From: Pyrenopolyporus hunteri
Taxonomy: Eukaryota > Ascomycota > Sordariomycetes > Xylariales > Hypoxylaceae
Assembly (NCBI GenBank): GCA_902806595.1
Contig: CADCXC010000035.1
Coordinates: 930,001 to 994,000 of the forward strand
Direction: 5' to 3'
DNA: 64,000 bases
The notes under the pieces were generated by a model. That model was not told the DNA's origin. It did no database searches and was given only the letters and a program-made list of their open reading frames with translations. Within the stretch, counting starts at the first letter, position 1, and every line of letters begins with the position of its first letter. Below are positions 10,581-24,400 of this stretch, one piece after another. The position numbers were made by a program, and so were the translations under genes.

Positions 10581-13500
10581 TAAAACGTATTATTTAAAAT
10601 TTTATAACGACGTTAATTATATATAAAACGAAATATTTATTTAAATATATAATATTAACGATAATTTCGTAATTAAAATTTATATTAAAATTTTTTAAAT
10701 TAAATTTAAATTTTTAAAAAAATTTACCTTTAATTTAATAATAATAATAAAATTTATTAATTTTTTTAATATTTTTAATATCGACGTTATAATTTATTTT
10801 ATTTAAAAAAATATATAATTTAATTATAAAAAATAATTAAATTAAATATAAATACGATATAATTTAAATTTCGTAAAAAAATCGTATTATTAAAATAAAA
10901 TTATAAATATTTTTATTTATAAATAATAATAATAATAATAATATTATTTTTATCGATTAATTAATTTATAATATTATTTAAAAAAATATTTAATCGATTT
11001 ATATTTTTTAAATATATAAAAAATAAAATATTTAAATTTATAATATAAAAATTAATTAATTCGAACGAAACGTTAATTATAATCGTTTTTAATAATTCGA
11101 TTAAAAATTTATTTTTAAATTTAATATTTATTTTATCGATTTAATTATTATTTATTTTAAAATTTCGATCGAAAAAACTTTTTATAAAAATTTAATATTA
11201 ATTTTTTTATAATAAATATTTTAATTACGTTAATATCGAAAATAATACTTTAAAAAATATTTTTAATATATCGATTTAAAATAAATATAATATTATTTTT
11301 TAATTCGTTAATAAAAAAATAATAAAAAATAATTCGATATTAATATATTTATTTAATTAAATATATCGTAATTAATTAATATTAAAAATCGATTTTTTTT
11401 ATTTCGAAAATTAAAACGTTTTAATTATTATTTTTCGATTTTAAATTTTTTTATTCGATATTTTTATAATTCGTTAAAAACGTAATATATTTATTTTTAT
11501 TTTTAATTTTTTAAATTCGTTAATATTTTTTAAGTTCCTTTTATTTATTTTCGAAATATTTAATAAATTAACATTTTTTTTATATATTTAATAACGATAT
11601 TTTTAAATTTAAATCGTTTTTTTCGATTAATATTTATTATTTTTATTATTACGATAATATTTACGTTTAATATAAAATTAATCGAAATCTTTATTATTAT
11701 TATCGTTAATTACGAATTAATGTATTTTTTTAATATTTTCGAAAATATTAATTAATATACGAAATTTATTAATTAATTTTTCGAAACGATACGATAAAAT
11801 AAATAAAATATATTATAATTAAAATATATTATAATAAATACGTTATATAATTACGGTAAATTATTATTTACTTTTAAAATTTTCTTTTAAAATTTTTTAA
11901 TATAATATTAATTTATTTAATATAATTTATAATATTTTAAAGTCGAATTTTCCTTTATTTTTTTCCTTAACTTTAATATTAAAAAAAATAATCGAAATTT
12001 AATCGTAATAATATTAAACTTTATTTTATTTCGTATTAAAATGTTATTTTATAATTAAATATATATTCGTAAAATATTAATAACGAAATATATTATATAA
12101 AAAATAATTAATTATACGTTTAATAAAAATAATGAAAAATACGATATAAAATTAAATTTAATAAATTTTAATCGTATAATATACGTTTAAAAAAACGAAA
12201 CTTATTTTTTAAAACGTTATAAAGTTTTTTAATATAATTATTTTTATTATTTTAAATTTTTTTAAAATAGTTTATAATAATAAAAAATATATTTTATTAA
12301 AAATTCGTATAAAAAAACGTTATAATAAATATCGTTTTATTAATATTTAACGGGTATAAATACGTAAATTGAATTAATTAATAAAAGTTATAAAATCGTT
12401 TAAAAAAACCGTAATTTTCGATATAATAATTTTTTTTTAATACGACGTTTAATAAAACCGTCGATATTATATATAAATTATTCGGTAACGATTTAAAAAA
12501 TTTATAAATATTTTTAAATAATAAAAGTTAAAGTTATTTTTTCGTATAAAATTAAAAATATATCGTTAATTATATTTTTATTCGATATATATCGATATAA
12601 TAAAATATTAATTAATTATAATAATTTAAAAAAACGTAGTTATTTTTTATAAAATAAAAACGAAAAAAATAAATATATTAAATATTTAAAACTTTAATTA
12701 ATTAAGTAAATTACTTTAATTACTTTAAAAATTAAATAAAATTAATAATAAAAATTTAAATATTAATTATTAAAAAAAATATATTATAAAAAGTTATAAT
12801 AAAAAAAACGATAAAATATAAAATATAAATAATAAATTATTAAAAATAATAAAAAATATATACGTTTATTAAAAAAATAACTTATAACGTTATCGAAACG
12901 ATATTAATAACGATTTTATCGAAATAATAAACGTTATCGAATTTAAATTTTTATATTCGATTAATTAATTAAACGTTTAAAAAATAAAAAACCTTAATTA
13001 TTATTATATTATAACGTAAATATATATTAATATAAATACTTTTAAATATATTATATTTTTTTCGATTTAATATATAAATATTTTCTACGTTAACGTATTA
13101 AATTATTTTTATTTCGTTTTTATTAATTTGTTATAATTTTATTTTAATAATTTACTTAATAATAAAAAGTTTAATAAAAATTTAATAACGTTAATATTAT
13201 TTTTATATATGTAAATATTTTTTATATTATCGTAATTTTTAAAATTAAACGTAATTAACGTAATATAATTTATAAATTACTTAAAATAAAACTTTTAAAA
13301 CATTTTTATAATTTTTTTATTTATATTATTTTTTTATTAAAAAGTAATAATTTACGGATTTATTTTTTTTCATTTTATTATTATATAATTAAAATATTTA
13401 ATAAAAGAAACGAAAGTAATTAAAAAATCGAAAATATATTTAATTAATATTCGAAATTTATTTATATTTTTTTATTTAACGAAGTTAAAATTTTTTTCGT

Positions 13501-13727
13501 AAATTTATATTTAAGTAAAATTTTTAGTTTTTTACGATATAATAAATACGAAAAATTTAAAAAGGTTTAATATAATAAAACGATATTTTAATATAAATAA
13601 AAAAAATATCGTATAAAAAAATATTAATATCGTATATATTATTACGATGAAAATTTTTTATATTATCGTAATAATAATTTTTTTAATTTTATTAATTTAT
13701 ATTATTAATTTTAATAATATTAATTAA

Positions 13728-14013
13728 TATTAATAAATATATACGTAAATAAAATAAAAAAATAATAATAAAAATAATAATAAATAAATAAAATTAATAT
13801 ATATTATTAAAGTAACGTTATTATTTACGAAGTTCGTAAATAACGTTTATATATTTTATTTCGTAATAATATATTATAATTATTTAAAAAAGAAAAATTA
13901 TTTAATAAAAAAATTATAAAAAAAGTTTTTTTTATATAAACGAAAATATATAAATACTTTTTTTTTAAGGTACGTATTATAAAATAATACGTATATAAGT
14001 TAATTAATTATTA
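13728..14013. repeat. Right LTR of family 1 copy A
   Basis: It starts TATTAATAAATATATACG and ends AATTAATTATTA. It is about 70 bp longer than the other LTRs because of inserted DNA near 13785-13860 that contains a small inverted repeat (AACGTTATTATTTACGAA ... TTCGTAAATAACGTT). Confidence 0.72.
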
Positions 14014-14059
14014 AAATAAAAAAAATTAAAATTTTTTAAATATTTTTTTTCATTAAATA

Positions 14060-17000
14060 AATATTTTTTTTATTTATTAAAAATTATTACGGTGTTTTCG
14101 AAAAAGGGGGGGGCGAATATTATAATATTAATTTATTTTAAAATATTTAATTATTTAAATTTATTTTTATAATATTTAATATTAAATATATTATGATTTT
14201 ATTTCGTTATTTTTTTTAATATATTATTTCGTTTTTTAAATTTACGTTTTTTATAAATTATTTTTTACGGTATTATTTTTAATATTATTTTATATATCGA
14301 AAATAATTTTTTTTCTAAAAATTATTTAATTATTATTTTTATTTTTTTTAAATTGAATAAAATTTTTTCGTAATTTTTATAAATAACGAAAATTTTAAAA
14401 TTTATTTTTATTTATAAACTAAATTTAATTTTATTATATTTCGAATAATTTATAATTATATAATATATTATTTCGTATTTTTTATATTTATATTTTAACG
14501 AAATAATTTTTAAAATGTTTTTTTTTTAAAAAATATTTTTAAATTTATTTTTTTAATTTATATTTATATTAATATAAAAATTTCGTATTTTTATATATTA
14601 TAATATTACGGTCGTATTTATAAATTTTAAAAAAACGTATTCGTTATAATTATATTTTATATATATATAACTTTAAAATATTCGATTTATTTATCGATTA
14701 TAATATCGATAATATTATTTTTTAATTATTTAATTAATTAATTATTTATTTTTAATTTTATTATTATTTTAACTTTTATTTTTTATTATTTTAAAAGGTT
14801 TTTTTTAATTTTATAATTTAATAATTATAATTTAATTTTAATGTTTACGTTTTTTATAATTTTAACGGATTTTATTATATATATTTTAAATTTAAAATTT
14901 ATAATTTTTTTATTTAAATATAAATTTATCGAAAAGTATTTTAATTTATTTTCGAATTAAATAATAAAAGTTATTTTATATATTTTATTTATTTTTTTAA
15001 AATATTTTAATAATGTTAAATTTAATTTAATTGTTATATTTTTATTTAAATATTTTATAAAAATATATATTATATTATTATTTCGAATATTATTACGTTT
15101 TTAATAGTTTTAATGTAAATCTTTTTCGTTTTCGAAACGTTATAATTTTATATAAAAGTCGTTAATTTAATTAATATATATTTTTATTTTTTTATTTTTA
15201 TTTTTATAATTTCTAAATATTATTTTTATTTTAACTTTTTTTTTAATTATATTTTTAAAAATTTAATATTTTTTTTAAATTAAATATATAATTTTTTAAA
15301 CGTACGAATTTTATAATCGAAATATATATACGAATAAAATATATAAATTTATTTTTATTAAATAAAAAAAATATTCAGTATTTTTTTATTTATTTTTAAC
15401 ATTTAATATATACGTTTTCGAGTTTTTTATAATTTTTCTTCGAATCGTAATCGACGATAAAAAAGTTTATATTATTTACGAAATTTATTATTAATATTTT
15501 TTTTAAAAATTTGATATAATAACGTAATATATAAAATAAAAAAAAAAATAAAAGAATTTTATAATATTTTATTTATGATTTAATATTGTTATAAATTTTT
15601 ATCGTCGAAAATAAAAATAATTTATTTATTTATTAAATAATTTTTAATTTAATATATAATTTAATTTAAAAATCTTTTTATAATTATAACGTATATTATT
15701 TTCGTCGATATAATATTATTAAATACTTTTAAAATATTTAATTTTAATAATAACGTTATAATTTTATATTTTTATAAAAAATAAATTATTTTTATTATTA
15801 TATAAATAATTATTTTTATAAATTTATAAATTTTATTTTTTATTTATTTTTTTAAAAATAAATCGTATTTTTTCATTATTGTTATAATTTATTATATAAA
15901 AACTTTTTCAATTATTTTTTTATCGTATTTAATAAAAATATAAAACGATAAATTTTCGAAAAAAAAATCTTTCGTTTATTTTTTTCGATTTAAAAAAAAT
16001 TATTATACGAAATTATTTAAAAGTTTTAAAATAATAATTTAATTTAAAGTTTTATAAAATTATTTTAATTAAAATTCGAAATAAAAAATTTTTATAAATT
16101 TTAAAAAAATTTATAAAAAGGAAATTTTTATTTAATATTTTTTATAATTTAATTTTTATAATTATATATTTTATTTTTTTTATATAATTTTTTATTATAT
16201 ATAAAATAAATTAATTAAATTTATTCGATCGTTTTTAATATCGAATAAATCGACGTTATTAATAAAAAAAATTTATTAATTAAAAATTAATTTTTATTTT
16301 TTTTTCGTTATTTATAAATATTTTTAAAAGTTACTTTTTAGATTAAATAAATATATATTTTATAATGATTATTAATTTTTAAATTTAATTTATTTTTTCA
16401 ACTTTTAAAATTTAATATTATAAAGCGAAATTTTCGTTATTATTTTTCGAAAATATATTCGTTTAATCGTATTAATCGTTATTTTATATTATTTATTAAC
16501 GGTTTTTAATTTTTTTATTATTATTTCGATTTAATTTATTATATTTTTTTCGATTATTATTTAATTATTTTTATTATTAAAGATTTTTATTATAATATAA
16601 TTATTTATATTATTTTTTAAAATTTTTTTATTAAACGATATATATATTCGTTTATATTAACTTTATTTTTAAATTTATTTAAAATTTTAATTTCGTAAAT
16701 TTTAATTTTAATTAAAATTTTATTTATTTATTTTTTATATTTTATTGATTTTTATTATATAAATTTTTTTCGATTTTAATTTTATATTTATTTTAATTTT
16801 TTAAGTTACGTAATTAAATTCGTTTTATTTAAAAAATTTCGAAATAATATAATTAAATTTAATATCGATTTAAATTAAATTTAACGTTAAGTTTTTTTAT
16901 TTATAAAATTTTTTAATAATGTTTTTTTTTAAAAGTAATAAAAACGAAACGTTAACGTTTTATTAAATAGAATATTTTTTTTAATTATTTTAATTTTTAT

Positions 17001-19087
17001 TTTTTTCATTTTATAATAAATAATATATATTTCTATTTTTTATTATTATATTAAATTTTTTCGTATATTTTTATAATATATTCGAAATAAAAAATTTTTT
17101 AATGTTTTTTATAATTTTATATATATAAATTAAATTTTAATTTCGTAATTTTAAATTTTTATTTTCGTTATAATTTAATTATAATTTCTTTCGTCGATTT
17201 ATTTTATTTTATTTAATATTTTATTAATATATAAAATCGTTTTTTTCGATTTATTTTAAATGATATAATAATTATCGAAATTCGAAAAATACGATTTACT
17301 TTTTATAAATTATAATTTTTAAATAATTATTACGTTTTTATTATATTTATTTTTTAATATTTACGTTAATATTTCGAATATTTATATTATATTTTAATAA
17401 GAAATATAAATATTTATTATTAAATGATTTTAAATAAAATATAATTTATTACGTTTAATTATGTTTAAAATAATTTAAATTTCGTTTTAAATTAAATTAT
17501 AATAAAAGGTAGAAAATTTCGAAAAAATTTCAAATTTAAAATTATTCGATTATCGTAATTTCTTTTTTATTTTTTAAATTTTTTTTTTAAAGGTAATAAA
17601 AAGTTTTAAAATATTAACGTTTTTAATTTTTTTTTAAAATTAAAATCGTATAAACGTTAAATTTTTTCGTATTATAAAAAACGCGAATATTTTTTATATT
17701 ATTAAATATAAAATTAAATTTAACGGTAACTTTTTTATTATTTAAACTTTTTTCGAATTAACGAAATTTATAAATATATATTTTTTAATTTTTTTTATTT
17801 ATTAAATTATTAAATATTTTTTATATCGTTTATTTATTACCGTAATTACGGTATAATAATTAATTTTAATATATTTTATTTTCGTTTTTATAAACGAAAT
17901 TTATATATTTATCGTATTTAATTTATTTTTTATAGAATTTCGCGATAGATTTAAATTTAAAATATTTATAATATTATTTTACTTTTATTTTTTTAACGAA
18001 AAATTTATATATAAATATTTTTATTTTTTATATTAATTTATTATTATAAGATCGTTATATAATTTTTAAATTATTTATTTTTAATATTAAAATAATATAT
18101 TTCGCTTCGAAATTTTTACGATAAATTAATTTAATTTATTTTATAATTTATATATTTTATTTTTTAAATTCGATTAAAAGGTTTTTTAAAATTACGTAAA
18201 TATTCTTTAATTTATTAAATTTAAAGTTTTTTATTATAACGATAAAAATTTTATTTTTATTAATAATTTATAAATCGAAAATTTTTTTATTTAAAATTAA
18301 TTTATTTTATATATTATTATTTTTTTACGAAATATAAAAATTACGTCGTTATTTTATAATCGTTTAATTTATACGACTTTTTATTTTTTTATAAATATAT
18401 TTATTATTTATATTATTTTTTTAAAATCTTTCGTTTTTAAATTATTATTAACGTTTTTTTATTATAATTTTTTTAATTTTCGAATTAATATTATTAAAAT
18501 TAAGATTTATTAATTCGTTATTTTTTTATTATAATATCCGTTTAAACTTTCGTCGAATATTAAATATATTCGAAAGAAATAATTATATTTAATAAAATAA
18601 CGTCGTTTTTATTTTTTTTAATTTCGTAATTAAATTATTTATTATATTTATTAACTTTTATATTATAATTTTTTATAAAATATCGAGTTTATTTTTATAT
18701 CTGTCTTTTATTTATGACGTAATATTTATTTATTTTTTCGAATATTTTTAATTATATTTTAAACGTTTTTTTTAATAATTATATTTATTAACGTATAAAA
18801 ATAAAACTTTAATTATAGTAATATTATTTTCGTATATTTATTTTCGTTTATTTATTTTATTTATTTTATATTTTTTTTTATCGAAAATACGTTATATAAT
18901 ATTTTCGAATTTATTTCGACTGCGTTTTTTATCGTAAAATTTACCTTTTTTTCCCGTTATTATCGTAAATATAATCCGACGGTTTTTTTTTCGTTTTTTC
19001 GATATTTATTTTTTTCGTTTTATATTTATTTTATTATTTTAAATTATACGTAGTTTATATTTTTCGATTATTATAATTGTAATTATT
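14060..19087. mobile_element. Large RIP-degraded element of unknown class, copy C
   Basis: It aligns with the separated pieces of copy D (31.15-31.33, 32.92-33.05, 33.95-34.97 and 41.18-45.25 kb) in the same orientation. Shared landmarks are TTTTCGAAAAA near 14095, CGAAAATAATTTTTTTT near 14300, CAACTTTTAAAATTT near 16400 and CGACGGTTTTTTT near 18980. A run of eight Gs (14104-14111) near the left edge is an unusual remnant. The class cannot be read from copy C; a trace in copy D hints at a transposase on the minus strand. Confidence 0.65.
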
Positions 19088-20308
19088 CGTTTTAATATTA
19101 AATTATTAAAATTAATAATATTATTAATTATTTTAATAATTATTTATAATCGAAATATATATAAATTTAAATTTTAAAATTTATCGATAATAATTTTATA
19201 AATTTTATATATAAAATCGTAACATTTTTTAATTTTATTAATAAATTAATATATTTTAATAAAGATTTAATAATAAATAATTTTAATTATATATAATACG
19301 ACGTAAAATATTAAAAATTAAAAATAAAATTTCGTTAATATTATTAAAAAAAAATTAAATCGCGGTTCGAAAAACCGTAGTTTTATATTTAAATTTTAAC
19401 GGTATATTCGATCGAAAATTCGATTTTATTTTTAATTTAATAATAATAATAAAATTTATTAATTTTGTAATATTTTTAATATTAATGTCGTAATTTATTT
19501 TATTTAAAAAAATATATATAATTTAATTACGAAAAAATAATTAAATTAAATATAAATATAATATAATTCGAATTTAATAAAAAAATTATATTATTAAAAT
19601 AAAATTATAAATATTTTTATTTATAAATAATAATAACGATTATATTATTTTTTTCGATTAATTAATTAATAACGTTATTTAAATATATAAAAAATAAAAT
19701 ATTTAAATTTATATTATAAAAATTAATTAATTTAAATAAAATATTAATCGTAATTATTTTTAATAATTTAATTAAAAATTTATTTTCGAATTTAATATTA
19801 ATTTTATCGATTCGATTAATATTTATTTTAAACTTTTAATCGAAAAATTTTTTTATAAAAATTTAATATTAATTTTTTTATAATAAATATTTTAATTATA
19901 TCGATATTAAAAATAATATTTTAAAAATATTTTTAATATATCGATTTAAAATAAAAATAATATTATTTTTCGATTTATTAATAAAAAAACAATAAAATAC
20001 GATATAATAATAAATATATTTAATTAATTAAATATATTACGATTAATTAATATTAAAAATCGATTTTTTTCGTTTCGAAAATTACGACGTTTTAATTATC
20101 GTTTTTCGATTTTAAGTTTTTTTATTTAATATTTTTATAATTTATTAAAAATATAATATATTTATTTTTATTTTTAAATTTTTAAATTTATTAATATTTT
20201 TTAAATTTTTTTTTATTTATTTTCGAAATATTAAATAAATTAATATTTTTTTATATATTTAATAACTATATTTTTAAATTTAAATCGATTTTTTTATTTA
20301 TTTATTAT
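19088..20308. mobile_element. Internal fragment of LTR family 1 (copy E), truncated
   Basis: It matches copy A from about 10060 to 10330 and again from about 10720 to 11650, with a deletion between. A truncated, inverted copy of the ~180 bp short element lies at the deletion point (19290-19430). No LTR is attached. The left edge abuts copy C and the right edge is cut by the LTR of copy F. Confidence 0.65.
19290..19430 (-). mobile_element. ~180 bp short interspersed element, truncated inverted copy
   Basis: On the minus strand it reads ATCGAATATACCGTTAAAAT ... CTACGGTTTTTCGAACCGCG ... AATATTTTACGTCG, matching the 3' two-thirds of the element at 10396-10580. The 5' part with GGTTCGGTGCGG is missing. 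Confidence 0.6.
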
Positions 20309-20480
20309 TATAATTATATAATTTTATATTAAAAAATTTATCGTAACGATAATAATAATAAATATATTTTTATTAAATATTTCGTCGTTTTACGTAACGA
20401 AGTATTAAAATATATATTTTAAAAAAACATATATAAATATCGATCGATACGAAGTTAATTATTTTAATTTTTATATATAT
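20309..20480. repeat. Left LTR of copy F
   Basis: It pairs with 26999-27170 over its whole length, differing mainly by C/T and G/A changes. R1 copy 2 begins directly at its right edge. Confidence 0.7.
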
Positions 20481-21480
20481 AATTTTTCCGGGTTTTTTTT
20501 ATTTTTTTTTAAAAAATTATATTTCGATATTTTTTTTTATATATTTTTTATTACGGTTTTATATAAACTACGGGGAATAAAAAAAAATATAAAAAAAACC
20601 TCGAAATATAATTTTTTAAAAAAAATAGAAAAAACCCGGAAAAATTTTATTCGGGGGGTATATATAATTATTTATTTTTAAGGGAAATAAAAAAAATAAT
20701 ATCTCGTACGAAATGTTTATATTTATACGTATAAATGAATTTTAAAATATAAAAATCGTATAAATCGTAAATATATAAAAATTATATAAATTATATAATA
20801 CGGAAATTATATAAATTATAAATATATAAATTATAAATATATAAAAATCGAATCGATCGTAAAATATAAAAATCGTATAAATCGTAAAATATGGAAATTA
20901 TATAAATTATAAATATATAAAAATCGAATAAATCGTAAAGTATCGAATCGTAAAATATAAATCGTAAAGTATAAATCGTAAATATATGGAAATTATATAA
21001 ATTATAAAGTATAAAAATCGTATAAATCGTAAGTATATAAAAATCGTATAAATCGTAGGGTATAAAAATCGAATCGATCGTAAAGTATAAAAATCGTATA
21101 AATCGTAAAAAATCGAATAAATCGTAAATATATAAAAATCGTATTAAAATCGTAATTTAATTAATAATAAAATTAACAATAAAATTAAAATAACCGTTAA
21201 AAAATAAAATTATATAATAACTTTAATTTTTAAATAAATAAATACGTAAAAAAATATATTTAATAAAAAAACCGTTATTTTATAAAATTTATTAAAACGT
21301 ATTAAACCGTATACGATTAAATTAAATTAAATTAAATTAATTATAATTTATAATAAACTTATTAATTATTTATTAATTATTTTATCGAAATTCGTAATTA
21401 TTAATATAATTATATATAATAATTATTTTAAAAAAATTATTATTACATATTTCGTATAAAATTAAATAATATTTATATAT
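20481..21480 (+). mobile_element. Repeat element R1, copy 2
   Basis: Same order as the 50-kb copy on the same strand: hairpin 20481-20647, GGGGGGTATATATAATTA, a shortened minisatellite (about 20740-21150, against ~690 bp at 50 kb), a two-to-three-unit remnant of the 12-bp array (21160-21190), then ACCGTTATTTTATAAAATTT through to CATATTTCGTATAAAA. It is nested just inside the left LTR of copy F and is heavily mutated. Confidence 0.75.
20740..21150 (+). repeat. R1 main minisatellite, copy 2
   Basis: Tandem units such as ATATAAAAATCGTATAAATC in variable register. The array is about 40% shorter than in copies 1 and 3, so the copy number of the array varies between elements. Confidence 0.72.
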
Positions 21481-24400
21481 AATATATAAAAAAACGTTAA
21501 TAAATTTACGTTTATTACGTACGAAAAATCTTATTATTATATTTAATTAATTATTCGAAGTATTTTACGTTAATAATAATTAATCGAATATAAAAACGAT
21601 TATTTTAATTTTTATAAATTTTTATTTTTCGATTAATAAAATTCGAAACGTATATATATTAACGGTTTAATTATTTACGAAAAAATTTTTAAATCGATTT
21701 ATTTATTATTTTATTTTATTTTATTTTATTTTATTTTATATCGATTATCGTTATTAAATAATTATAATTAAAAAATTTTTTCTTATATAAATATAAAAAA
21801 TCTTTTTTATTTTCGACGAAATATTATAATATTAAATTTATTAATTAATTAAAATTTATTTATATAATAACGAAAATAAATAAAATTTAAAAATATTGCG
21901 TTAATTTAAATTATACGGGTTTAAATCTTAAAAAATTTAACTTCGAAAAAATAAAATTAAAAGTTTTAAATATTTATTTCACGAAATACTTTTAAATATA
22001 TAATGATAATTTTTTTAACGTTTAATTATAACGACGATTTAAAGAAAATTTCGATAATTAAAACGAAAAATAATTTTAATATATAATTAAATAATTACGC
22101 ATTAAAAAATCGATTATTTACGAAAATATAATATATATATTAAAAACGTTTATATTTATATTAAAAAATTAACGAAAATAATTAAAGTTATTAAATTTTT
22201 ATTATTTTTTTAAAAATATCGTTAAAAAATAATTAAAAAATAATTTTATTTTTTTATAAAAACTTTAATAAAAAATTTTTTTTAATCGATTAAAAACTTT
22301 TAAATTAATTATAATTAAAATAATTAATAATTTTTAAAATTATCGTAATAATATTTATAATATTTAACGATACGAAAAATATTATAATATAATTATCGAA
22401 ATAATTTTAAATTTTTATAATATAATAATCGATTTAATAATAAATCGATTAATAATAATTTATTATTTCCATTATTTTTTAATAATAAATCGATTAATAA
22501 TATTATATTATTTTTTAATAATAATTAATATAATAATTAATATAATAATCGTTATAATATTAATTCGATTAATAACGTTATATTAATAATAATAACGAAA
22601 TTTATAATTATTATATCGTTTATAATTAATTTAATAAATATATTAATATTTAATAAATTTTAATTCGTTACGTATTTTTATCGATTTTATTAAAATATAT
22701 AATAACGATAATTATAAATTTAAAAGTAATAAATATAATATTATAAACGAAAAAATTAAAGTTTTTAAAAATTTATATTATAAAATTAAAGTTAAAAAAT
22801 ATATATACGTTAATACGTATTTAACGATATTAAAAAAACGAATATAATAATATTATTACGATTAATTAACCGATATAAATTATATTTTTTAAAATATAAT
22901 TAAACGTACGAAAACGTATTTTTATCTATTAAAAAATTAATAAATATATATAATTAAATAACGTTAAACGATAATATTTTTAATTATAAAAAAAATTTTT
23001 AATAAAAATTTATTTATTTAAATAAAATTATTAATCGAAAAAATTTAACGTATTTAAAAAAAATTAATTATTAATTACGTAATCGATTATAATTTTAAAA
23101 AAAATCTCGTAATTATCGTATAAAAATATTTTATTTTTTATGTTATAAATTTTCGATAATTAAATATATTCGATAATATTTATTTAAATTTTCGAATTAT
23201 TATCGATATAATATATCGAATTAAATTATATAATATAAGTTATAATTAAAAAATATCGAATTAATATTAAATTAATCGAATTTATCGTAATAATAAAAGT
23301 TAATTTCGATTATACGGCGAAATTTTATAACGTATTAAAAAATCGTAACGTTAAAAAAATATTTTATATACGGTAAAATGAAATATTAATTTATAAAATA
23401 TTTTATTTTAAAACGACGAAATAAACGTATAAATTAACGACGTTACGTATAAAAATAAAATTTCGATTTTAAAAATATTAACGAAAATTATAATTAATTT
23501 TTATTCGATTATAAAAAAATTAACGTACGAAAAAATAACGATAATAACGATAAATAAAATTACGATATCTAATATATTTAAAAAGATAATAAAAACGACG
23601 AAAAGTTATCGATCGTTATTTTAAATTATTATTTTATTATTTACGACGAAATTAACGGTTAAAATATAGTAAATATATTCGTAAATTAAACGACGTTTTA
23701 TGCGATAATTATAATCGACGTTTTTAATTTTACGATTTACGATATTTTATATAATATTATGTTTCATTTTAACGATTAATATATTAATATATTTTAAAAT
23801 ATTATATTAAATATAAAAATAATCGAAATTTTATTTAATAACGAATTTTAATTTAAAATTTTATACCGATTATATTTATATATATTTTTAAATATCGAAA
23901 TAATAAAACGTTATATTATTTAATTTAACGATAACGTAAAATAACGAAATTTAAATATTATTTATATATTTATATCGTTTAAATTTATTATGTTTTAAAT
24001 TATATCGTTAAATATATTATTTTTATTATATTTTAAAAATATAAATCGTTTTAATATATATTTTAATAATATTAAAAATATATTTATATATAAAAATAAA
24101 AAATATTTTATCGTTTATAAATAAAAATATTTATGGTTTTTATTTAACGATTATAATTTTATAATCATTTATTATTATTTTATAAAAATCGAATTTCGTT
24201 AAATTTATCGACGATTTAATTATTTTATAATAAATAAATTATATCGTTTATTTATGAAAATAAATTATAATAATTTCGATAAAATTTTAATCGATAAAAT
24301 TAATAAATGTTATTATTAATATTTAATGTATAATAATCGATTAAAACGATTTAAATTTATTATTAAAAATAACGTCGATTTTAATTATAATATATTTATC

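Larger units (their letters stand above)
6344..14013. mobile_element. RIP-degraded LTR retrotransposon, family 1, copy A
   Basis: Long terminal repeats are at 6344-6556 (213 bp) and 13728-14013 (286 bp, the extra ~70 bp being an internal insertion around 13785-13860). Both begin TATTAATAAATA and end AATTAATTATTA, which fits canonical TG...CA ends converted to TA...TA. The internal DNA aligns collinearly with copy B, except for an R1 insertion (6901-8228) and a ~180 bp short element (10396-10580). Without these the element would be about 6.1-6.2 kb, the same as copy B. No frame survives, so Gypsy or Copia assignment is not possible by eye. A target duplication could not be recognised. Confidence 0.78.
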
